Positions 24,537-32,200 of a stretch of DNA of 64,000 bases are shown here, in pieces. The position numbers and the translations under genes are program-made. Each line of letters opens with the position of its first letter. Within the stretch, counting starts at the first letter, position 1. A model generated the notes under the pieces. That model worked only from the letters and a program-made list of their open reading frames with translations. It had not been told where the DNA came from and searched no databases. This DNA comes from Streptomyces pyxinicus (GTDB lineage: Bacteria; Actinomycetota; Actinomycetes; Streptomycetales; Streptomycetaceae), in the NCBI RefSeq assembly GCF_024753135.1, contig NZ_JANUGP010000024.1, positions 1-64,000 of the forward strand. The letters are read 5' to 3'.

Positions 24537-25132
24537 CCGTACGACGCCTGCTGACGCTGCCCCTCCTGGGCGCGCTGCTCACCGGGTGCGGCATCCGGGC
24601 GACGGAGGTGCCGACCGACTTCGGGGCGGCGCCCTCCCGGGTCGCGTGCTCGCTGGCGGCGCCGGACACGGCCGCGCAGTCCGCGCACGGGGTGCCGGTG
24701 CAGGTCTTCCTGCTGTGCGGGGCGTCCCTGGTGGCCGTGGACCGCACGGTACGGGTCCCGGACGGCACACCCGACGCCCGGCGCCGGGTGATCGTGGCGC
24801 AGGGCCTGCTGGACGAGCTGGCCGCCTCTCCGTCGGCGCAGGAGAAGGCGGCGGGGTACACGACGTACGTGCCGGGGGCCCTGAGCGTGTCCGGGCCCGG
24901 TCCGCGGGACCCCGAGGACACCCTGCGGCTGAGCACCGCACCGGACCACCTCACGGCCTACGCCCTGGCCCAGCTCGTGTGCACCCTCTCCGACTCGGCG
25001 GCGGCCGAGGGCGACGGCTCGGTGGTCCTGGCGGGCCCGGCGCCCGCCGAGCCGCGCCGGTACGAGTGCACGGACGAGCTGCGCGGCACACCCCGGGCGA
25101 AGCCGCCGTCCGGCAGGGTCGCGGACGGCTGA
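24533..25132 (+). CDS. Lipoprotein of the afsQ operon, GerMN-like
   Basis: The 199-residue protein has a lipoprotein signal with lipobox LLTGC (Cys20), so it is exported and anchored to the membrane. The mature part fits one GerMN-type module: VPVQVFLLCGASLVAVDRTV, then a helical EKAAGYTTYVP region and LRLSTAPDHLTAYALAQLVC. Two further cysteines may pair. Translational coupling to the kinase gene (ATGA) suggests that it assists or tunes AfsQ2 sensing at the membrane. That role is inferred from position, not from a motif. Confidence 0.85.
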   Translation: MTVRRLLTLPLLGALLTGCGIRATEVPTDFGAAPSRVACSLAAPDTAAQSAHGVPVQVFLLCGASLVAVDRTVRVPDGTPDARRRVIVAQGLLDELAASPSAQEKAAGYTTYVPGALSVSGPGPRDPEDTLRLSTAPDHLTAYALAQLVCTLSDSAAAEGDGSVVLAGPAPAEPRRYECTDELRGTPRAKPPSGRVADG

Positions 25133-25165
25133 TCCCGGCTGTTGGCGGACGGCCGCCCCGGGAGT

Positions 25166-25213
25166 GACCGCTCGGTACGGAGACCGCTCGGGGTGGAAAC
25201 CGCTCGGTATGGA
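25166..25213. repeat. Three tandem 16-bp repeats upstream of the VanZ-like gene
   Basis: GACCGCTCGGTACGGA (25166-25181), GACCGCTCGGGGTGGA (25182-25197) and AACCGCTCGGTATGGA (25198-25213) are head-to-tail copies with at most a few changes. They end 33 bp before the VanZ-like start. They could be an array of direct-repeat sites for a regulator. Confidence 0.85.
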
Positions 25214-25246
25214 ACCGATCCCGCCCGGCCCGGCGTCTAGGGGGTC

Positions 25247-25810
25247 GTGCAGCGTCAAGGCTCCATCGGCGGCAGCAGCGCCGCGATCCGCATCCGTGTC
25301 ACGGCAGGCGTCCTCCTCGTCGCCCACCTCACCCTCGTCGCCTGGCTGATGCTGCGGCCCCTGGACGTCCCCTGGGTGATGCCACCCAACGTGCACCTGC
25401 TGGCCGGCATCCGCGCCGATCTCGCGCTCGGCTGGCCGGCCGCGGTGAAGCCGCTCGGCGAGGGGCTGGCCCTGCTCGCCCCGCTCGGTGTCCTGCTCCC
25501 GCTGGCCCACGGCAGGCTCGCCGTGTCCCCGGTCGCCTCCGCCCTGCGTACGGCGGCGGCCGGCGCCCTGGTCTCCTGCGGCATCGCCCTGCTCCAGACC
25601 GGGGTGCCGGGCCGGGTCGTGGACGTCGACTCGCTGCTGCTGAACACCACGGGCGTGCTGCTGGCCCACCTCGCCGTCGTCCCGGCCGTCCGGGGCCGGC
25701 TGCGTCGCCGGGAGCCGCTCACCGACGGCACGGCGGCACCGGTCGTCGCCCAGGAGGAGCTGCCTCAGGGGCGTACCCCGACGATTCCCAGGGTCGGGAT
25801 CGCCCCATAG
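25247..25810 (+). CDS. VanZ-like membrane protein
   Basis: The 187-residue protein has the four membrane segments of the VanZ-like family: RVTAGVLLVAHLTLVAWLML, GEGLALLAPLGVLLPL, LRTAAAGALVSCGIALLQTG and LLLNTTGVLLAHLAVV. The family marks G-x-N (MPPNVH) and the VVDVDSLLLNTTG loop are present. A hydrophilic tail of about 45 residues follows. VanZ of enterococci modestly raises teicoplanin resistance; for chromosomal homologues the role is unknown. GTG 25247 follows the tandem 16-bp repeats, which may control it. Confidence 0.82.
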   Translation: MQRQGSIGGSSAAIRIRVTAGVLLVAHLTLVAWLMLRPLDVPWVMPPNVHLLAGIRADLALGWPAAVKPLGEGLALLAPLGVLLPLAHGRLAVSPVASALRTAAAGALVSCGIALLQTGVPGRVVDVDSLLLNTTGVLLAHLAVVPAVRGRLRRREPLTDGTAAPVVAQEELPQGRTPTIPRVGIAP

Positions 25811-25939
25811 AGTGATGCTTCGCCCCCTTCGTATCCGTACCGTGGAAGACAGCCGGGAACAGCCGGCCGCCGACAGTCGGCAGCCGGCCGAGCACAGCGG
25901 AAGTCGGCTGACAGCGACGACGACCACGGAGGAGATCAC

Positions 25940-26143
25940 ATGCCCGCCCTCACCCGTCCCACCCACGGCCGCATGATCGGCGGAGTGTGCGCCGCGCTGG
26001 CCCGCCGCTTCGGCACCTCGGCGACGACGATGCGGGTGATCTTCCTGCTCTCCTGCCTGCTGCCGGGCCCCCAGTTCGTGCTCTACATAGCGCTGTGGAT
26101 CCTGTTCCCGTCGGAGGACAAGGCCCGCACCGCCACCTGGTAG
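25940..26143 (+). CDS. PspC-domain small membrane protein
   Basis: The 67-residue protein consists of just the PspC domain: TRPTHGRMIGGVCAALARRF, then TSATTMRVIFLLSCLLPGPQ and FVLYIALWILFP. It has one or two membrane-interacting segments and a short charged tail. Such stand-alone PspC proteins are common in Streptomyces; PspC in enterics is part of the envelope stress response. The ATG at 25940 has GGAGG 8-12 bp upstream. Confidence 0.85.
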   Translation: MPALTRPTHGRMIGGVCAALARRFGTSATTMRVIFLLSCLLPGPQFVLYIALWILFPSEDKARTATW

Positions 26144-26254
26144 CCCGCACCGCCACACGGCAGACCTCGCACACGCCGACGCCGCCGACGCGCGCCCGGA
26201 AGAACCGGGGCGCCCCGACGGCGTCGTACGGGGGGGTGCTGGGAGGGGGCTGCC

Positions 26255-26638
26255 TCAGCCGACCGGAATGCCGTTGACCGGCAGGCCGTGGGTGGGCAGG
26301 CCCTTGAGCGGCAGGCCGCCCAGCAGACCGGCGACCGGCTTGGTCGGACCCTCGGCGATGATGCTCTCGACGACCGGCTGAGCGGCGGCGAGCCCCTTGC
26401 CGAGCAGCGGCACCGCGGCGGCGACACCGCGCTCGGCCACCGGCTTGACCTTCTTCATCGCACCGCTGTCCGGGAGCGCCTCGATGAGCGTGGAGGGCGG
26501 CAGCGTCTTGGTGACGGTGTCCAGGGTCTGCGCGGAGTCCGGGACGGCCGGGGCGGCGCTCGCCACGCCGGCACCGGCGGCGGCGAAGGCGGCACCGAGG
26601 GCGGCGACACCGAGGGTCTTGGCAGCAGACTGCTTCAT
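26255..26638 (-). CDS. Small secreted protein, Gly/Leu/Pro-rich C-terminus
   Basis: The 127-residue protein has a signal peptide (KQSAAKTLGVAALGAAFAAA, then GAGVASAAPAV) with cleavage likely after ASA. The mature chain is helical in the middle and ends with repeated short units, PVAGLLGGLPLKGLP, THGLPVNGIPVG. It has no Cys. ATG 26638 was chosen as the signal peptide start; the longer frame adds 68 uncharacteristic residues. It lies downstream of the adenosine deaminase gene. Function unknown. Confidence 0.75.
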   Translation of the reverse strand: MKQSAAKTLGVAALGAAFAAAGAGVASAAPAVPDSAQTLDTVTKTLPPSTLIEALPDSGAMKKVKPVAERGVAAAVPLLGKGLAAAQPVVESIIAEGPTKPVAGLLGGLPLKGLPTHGLPVNGIPVG

Positions 26639-26787
26639 GGCGAATGCGTCCTTGAATGCGGAGAGGGAGATCACAAACGATCTGAGCGGTCCACGACCGT
26701 AAACATCCCGGACCGCCCACCGCAAACACCGAAATGCGGACACCTTGTGAAACCGCGTCCGCATTCCGAGCCGGCGACCGCCTCCCC

Positions 26788-27975
26788 CTAGACCCCCGGT
26801 TCCGCAGAACCGCTGGTGGAGGCCGTCTGCCGGAACAGCCATTCGGATTTCAGCTCGGCGTATCCGGGCTTGATCACGTCATTGATCATCGCGAGTCGTT
26901 CATCGAAAGGAATGAACGCTGATTTCATCGCATTGACGGAGAACCACTGGAGGTCGTCGAGCGTGTAACCGAACGCCTCGACGAGGTGCTCGAACTCCCC
27001 GCTCATGGTGGTGTGCGACATCAGCCGGTTGTCGGTGTTCACGGTGGCCCGGAAGTGCAGCCGGCGCAGCAGCCCGATCGGGTGCTCGGCGTAGGAGGGC
27101 GCGGCCCCGGTCTGGAGGTTGGAGCTGGGGCACAGCTCCAGCGGGATCCGCTTGTCCCGGACGTACGAGGCGAGCCGGCCGAGCGTGACCGAGCCGTCCT
27201 CGTGGACCTCGATGTCGTCGATGATCCGCACCCCGTGCCCGAGCCGGTCGGCGCCGCACCACTGCAACGCCTGCCAGATGGAGGGCAGTCCGAAGGCCTC
27301 GCCGGCGTGGATGGTGAAGTGGTTGTTCTCCCGCTTGAGGTACTCGAAGGCGTCCAGGTGCCGGGTGGGCGGGTAGCCGGCCTCGGCGCCGGCGATGTCG
27401 AAGCCGACGACGCCGGTGTCCCGGTAGCGGTTGGCCAGTTCGGCGATCTCCAGGGAGCGGGCCGCGTGCCGCATGGCGGTGAGCAGGGCACCGACCCGGA
27501 TCCGCCGGCCGCTGTCCCGGGCGAGCCGCTCGCCCTGCCGGAAGCCCTCGTTGACGGCCTCGACCACCTGCTCCAGGGTCAGCCCCCGCTCCAGGTGCTG
27601 CTCGGGGGCGTAGCGCACCTCGGCGTAGACGACCCCGTCGGCGGCGAGGTCCTCGGCGCACTCCCGGGCGACCCGCACCAGGGCCTCGCGGGTCTGCATC
27701 ACGCCCACGGTGTGCGCGAAGGTCTCCAGGTACCGCTCCAGCGAGCCGGAGTCGGCGGCCTCCAGGAACCAGCGGCCCAGCTTGTCCGGGTCGGACTCGG
27801 GCAGTCCGGAGTAGCCGGTCTCCCGGGCGAGTTCGACGACGGTGGCCGGGCGGAGTCCGCCGTCGAGATGGTCGTGCAGCAGAACCTTGGGCGCGCGGCG
27901 GATCTGGTCCGGCGTCGGAACATGCGCCGGCACGGTCGCCGGGACGGACCCGGTGGGTGCGGTCTGGCTCGTCAT
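26788..27975 (-). CDS. add: Adenosine deaminase
   Basis: The enzyme turns adenosine and deoxyadenosine into inosine forms, which PNP can then split. The 395-residue zinc hydrolase has the ligand motif KVLLHDHLDGGLRPAT near 30-45, FTIHAGEAFGLPSIWQAL with the zinc-binding His, RLGHGVRIIDDI, and NTDNRLMSHTTMSGEFEHL with catalytic Asp. The N-terminal 25 residues are Thr/Pro-rich and extra. The ATG at 27975 lies 16 bp from the palindrome CTACGCGCGTAG, so it belongs to the same regulon as pnp and deoC. Confidence 0.95.
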   Translation of the reverse strand: MTSQTAPTGSVPATVPAHVPTPDQIRRAPKVLLHDHLDGGLRPATVVELARETGYSGLPESDPDKLGRWFLEAADSGSLERYLETFAHTVGVMQTREALVRVARECAEDLAADGVVYAEVRYAPEQHLERGLTLEQVVEAVNEGFRQGERLARDSGRRIRVGALLTAMRHAARSLEIAELANRYRDTGVVGFDIAGAEAGYPPTRHLDAFEYLKRENNHFTIHAGEAFGLPSIWQALQWCGADRLGHGVRIIDDIEVHEDGSVTLGRLASYVRDKRIPLELCPSSNLQTGAAPSYAEHPIGLLRRLHFRATVNTDNRLMSHTTMSGEFEHLVEAFGYTLDDLQWFSVNAMKSAFIPFDERLAMINDVIKPGYAELKSEWLFRQTASTSGSAEPGV

Positions 27976-27991
27976 TTCGGCACTGTAACTC

Positions 27992-28003
27992 CTACGCGCG
28001 TAG
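27992..28003. promoter_or_regulatory. Shared nucleoside-regulon operator, adenosine deaminase copy
   Basis: A perfect CTACGCGCGTAG lies immediately upstream of the adenosine deaminase start. This is the third perfect copy in the window. Confidence 0.8.
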
Positions 28004-28154
28004 AGAGAGCCGACCGCGCGGCGGTCACTTTCCCGGCGCCTTGGTCGGTGCTTGCCGGTGCCTTACCAGCGCCTTGCCGACGCTTTTCCGTCGATACGCA
28101 ACGGTGACCGCACGTACGGGTTTCGTCCACCGCGCCTTCTGACACTGTTCTGTC

Positions 28155-28916
28155 ATGGGAGAGCGAGCGACGCCGGTCCGAACGGCCAGGCTGGGAAAGG
28201 CAGTCGGCCCGGAGCCGACGTCCGTCAGCGGAGCGGTGCTGCTGCTCCCGGGCGGAGAGGAGGTCTCCGCCCGTAAGCCGTCCCCCGTCTGGGCGACGGC
28301 GTTCGTCCCTTCCCTGGGCCGCCGCCTCGCCCGCGCGGGCCGCGCGGAGGGCCTTGCCGTGCACACCGTGCACTACCGCTACCGGGGCTGGAACGGCAGC
28401 GAGGCGCATCTCGCGGCGGACGCGGAGTGGGCCGCCGACGAGGTGGTACGGCGCTACGGAGATGTCCCCGTCTGCCTGGTCGGCATCGGCATGGGCGGCC
28501 GGGCGGCGCTGCGCACGGGCGGGCACGAGGCGGTCGGCTCCGTGGTGGCGCTGGCGCCGTGGCTGCCGGAGGACGACGTGGCCGCACCCGCCGAGCCGGT
28601 GAAGCAGCTGGCCGGGCGCCGGGTGCTGATCGTGCACGGCACGAACGACGAACGCACCGATCCCGAACTGTCGTTCCGCTTCGCGGCCCGCGCGAAGAAG
28701 ACCAACCGCGAGGTGTGCCGCTTCGAGGTCCACTCCGACGGCCACGGCATGCACGGCTACCGCGAGGAAGTCCTCTCCCTCACCGCCGACTTCGCGATGG
28801 GCGCCCTGTTCGGCCACACGGTCTCCCGCCCGGTCGAGGACGCGCTGGCGGCCCCGCCCCCGATCGGGCTGCGGATGCCGTTGGCGGCGGGGTTCGGGAG
28901 GTCGCTGAAGCGGTAG
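28155..28916 (+). CDS. Alpha/beta-hydrolase-fold protein, nucleophile apparently replaced
   Basis: The 253-residue protein has the alpha/beta-hydrolase frame: AVLLLPGGEEVSARKPSP at the oxyanion strand, the elbow VCLVGIGMGGRAAL, RRVLIVHGTNDERTDPE with the acid Asp, and HSDGHGMHGYREEVL with the His. The elbow reads G-I-G-M-G-G, so Gly stands where Ser, Cys or Asp should be. It may therefore be inactive as a classical esterase or use other chemistry. It is divergent from adenosine deaminase with a 179-bp gap. ATG 28155 is the first in-frame start after the gap. Confidence 0.75.
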   Translation: MGERATPVRTARLGKAVGPEPTSVSGAVLLLPGGEEVSARKPSPVWATAFVPSLGRRLARAGRAEGLAVHTVHYRYRGWNGSEAHLAADAEWAADEVVRRYGDVPVCLVGIGMGGRAALRTGGHEAVGSVVALAPWLPEDDVAAPAEPVKQLAGRRVLIVHGTNDERTDPELSFRFAARAKKTNREVCRFEVHSDGHGMHGYREEVLSLTADFAMGALFGHTVSRPVEDALAAPPPIGLRMPLAAGFGRSLKR

Positions 28917-29275
28917 GGCGCGCGGGCTGACACTGTGACGTCCGTCTCACTGTGACGGAGAGTGCCCCCGCCGCCGCTTCAGCGAAGGACCGGTGAAGCC
29001 GGCTTCACAGGGTACGCACAGGAACCACCTGGCTGCCCCTCAGGATCACTGTTACTGAGCGTAACCCGCCCCGGTCGTAACGTCCTTGCCGTGTGAATCA
29101 TCGGCATGCCTATGGTGGCGTCCGCTCCCGGGAGGACCTGACCAGTCCGCTCGTCCGGGAGTCTCCGGTGCGTCCACGGGGGGACGCTCTGCACCACGCA
29201 GGACCCGAGCCCGGGTTTGGCATGTCCCTCCCAGGAGTGCGCCTCCAGCAGCCACCCCTGAAGAGAGGGACACGC
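28917..29275. other. Intergenic region upstream of the toxin gene
   Basis: No gene is supported. An inverted repeat GTTAC-TGAGC-GTAAC lies at 29051-29065, and a doubled CACTGTGACG motif at about 28929-28955 could be regulatory. An in-frame extension of the toxin reading frame back to 29093 exists, but its residues lack export or domain features. A 1107-codon minus-strand frame beginning here is an antisense shadow. Confidence 0.45.
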
Positions 29276-32200
29276 GTGTCGCTCATACCTGTACGGAAGC
29301 AGGGCAGACGCCCCAGATGGATGACGGGCTTGGCGACTCCGGTCGTCTCGCTCGCTTCCCTCGCCCTCCTCGCCACCATGGCGGTGCATCCCGATCCGAC
29401 CGCCGGCCGGGAGCCGCGCACCGCTCCGGTGGCCGACTCCTACGACGGGTTCGACGCCAAGGCCGCCGAGCAACTGCGCGGGGACCAGTGTGTGGGCGTC
29501 GACGGCCTGCGCAAGGGCGGGCCCAACCTGTTCGCCCTGGCGCAGAGCGCCATCGGACTGCCACCCGATCAACTCCACAAGAAGCTCAATCGGGATCTCT
29601 ACGACACCAAGGATCCCCTGCACACGGCTTTCATGGCCGACGAGGACAACAGCTCTCAGTGGCGGGACAAGGTCCTGGACCAAGGACACGCGTTCTCCAA
29701 CGCCGTCACAGGCCTGGATGACTACCCTGGCTCGCCGGAGGGCGAGACCGAGATCTACGACCGGATCGGGCTGCTCCCGTGGATCTACCAGTCGTGGGGC
29801 AAGGCGATCGACCTCTTCTCGCCGTTCTACGAGCCCTCGCCCACCGCGGACGACGCCACCAAGGCTGCCGCGGTGAAGGTCGGCGACCAGCTGTACACCT
29901 CCGGGGGGACGCCCGAGGAACAGCAGGCATGGGCGCTGTGGAAGAAGAACTCCGGCAAGATCGAACCCAACACGCTGTTCGTTCCCCGGGTGTTCGCGGA
30001 CGACGCCCGCGTCTTCCTGTCCTCGGGTGGCTTTCCCAAGACGGCACCGGCCCCGGACACGCCTGAGTTCCGTATCGCCGTCGAGGACCTGAAAACCCGT
30101 TTCGCAGCCTGCGGGTGGCACGACCCGATCGACCCCAACCGGGTGCTCGGCAAGGAAGTGGCCCAGGCGACCACCGAGTGGCAACAGGAGATCACCTCCC
30201 AGGCCGCACAGCGCCAGCAGATCCTGACGGCTTCCGGCACGGCCACGAAGGCGTTGCAGGACGGCTCGTTCGCGTTGGGCAAGATGCTGGGGCAGTCCTG
30301 GATCGCCGACTACTCCACCCGTTGGCTGGACTACTACACCGAGGGCGGCCTCAACTGGGTCGGCGACGGCCAGCTGGAGATCCAGGTGCCGGGCGCCGCC
30401 GGCAAGTGCCTCGACGTCCAGGGCGCCGGCAAGACCAACGGCACGCCGGTCCAGGTCTACACCTGCAACGGCGGGGCCTCCCAGAAGTGGCAACGGTGGG
30501 CCACCTATGACGGCGGCTACACCCTGATGAACCCGAACTCGTTCAAGTGCCTTGAGGTGCTGAACGGCGCCACTGCCGACGGAACGAAGATCCAGATCCG
30601 GGACTGCGGCAGCGGCAAGGCCCAGCAGTGGAAGTTCGACATCCGCAGTGCCGGCCCGCTGGTGAACGCGGCGTCCGGCAAGTGCCTGCACCTGCCGACG
30701 TTCGACAACAGCAAGGACGCCGTCTCCTCGGCCTGCAACGGCTCCGCCGCGCAGAAGTTCCGCATCGTCGCCAAGACCCATACCGGCAGCGCCCCGGCCA
30801 AGGCCGACGTGGACAAGGCCAAGGCCAACCTCACCGCCGCGCAGACGGAGTCGAAGAAGCAGCTCGCCGTCCTCAAGACACAGCTGACCGCCGCGCAGAA
30901 GGCCGCGACCACCTCGGACACCGCCCTCCAGGCGGCATACGGCATCGCGGATACGGCCGGGGCCCCGCGCGGGCGGGGCCTGCTCGTCGGTCTGCAAAAG
31001 GACCAGGTCACCAAGGGCGCGTCCGCCGCACTGACCGCGCTGGAGAAGGCCGGCGAGACCGCCGAGGCCGCAACCCGTGCCGCCGCCGGGGACAGCGCGA
31101 CCATCACACAGCGCGCCCTCGCCCAGGCCGCCCAGTCGAAGGCCGAATTCCGCAAGAAGGCCGCCGAGGCAGCCGAGTGGCAGGCCAAGGCCGCCGCGGA
31201 CGCGGCCAAGGTCCACCGGGACAACGCCAAGAAGGACAAGGAGACCGCCGAGGCCAAACTCGCGGTCGCGGTGAAGGCCGAAGCCGACGCGAAGGCGGCC
31301 GCCGCCGACGCGCACGCCAAACGCCTCGCGGCCGAGGCCGAGGAGAAGACCGCCAAGGCGGAGAAGGAGAACGCCGCCGCCAGCCGCGCCGAGGCCGCCC
31401 AGCACCGCACGAACGCCGGGTCCGAGGCGACCAAGGCCAAGGACGCCAAGGACAAGGCCGAGGCCGCCGAGAAGACCGCCGAAAACAGACGCGACGACGC
31501 GGTCACGGCCAAGGACCACGCCAAGGACATGCGCGACGACGCCTGGGACGCCGAACAGAAAGCCGACGCCGCCCGCGCCAAAGCCGACGCCAAAACCGCC
31601 TACGCCGACTCCCTCGACTCCGGCGACGCCGCCGACGCGGCCCGCACAGCGGCCAACGACGCCGACACAGCAGCCGACAACGCCGAAGCCGCCGCAGGCA
31701 AAGCCCGTTCCGAGGCCGACGCCGCCACCCAGGCCGCAGCCGACGCCGACGCGGCGGCCACCCGCGCCGAGGCGGCGGCCAAACGGGCTCGCTCCGACGC
31801 CGACGCCGCCCAGGCAGCCAAACTCAAAGCCGACGCCGCCGTGAAGACGGCCACCAGCGCCGCCGCGGACGCCATCACCGCCTCCCAGCACGCCGCATCC
31901 GAAGCCAAGACGGCCGTGAAACTGGCCGACGAGGCCGAACAGCACGCCAAGGACGCCAGAACCCAGGCCGACGCCGCCAACACCGAGGCCGGCAAGGCAC
32001 GCGCCGCCTCCGCCAAAGCCGCCGGATACGCCCACGTCACCGCCCAGGCAGCCGTCGACGCCGGCAAGGCGGCCCAGCAGGTCGCCGCCCCCGCCAACGA
32101 CGCCATCCAGCTCGGCGCCGCCTACATCGACACCGACTCCGCCGCCGGCCTCGTCGTCCTGACCGGACAAGGCGCGAAGACGATCGCCGAGCAGCAACAG

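Noticed and set aside
28917..29275. N-terminal extension of the toxin to 29093
   Set aside because: The added 61 residues have no export or domain character, while GTG 29276 has a good ribosome site and an export segment follows.
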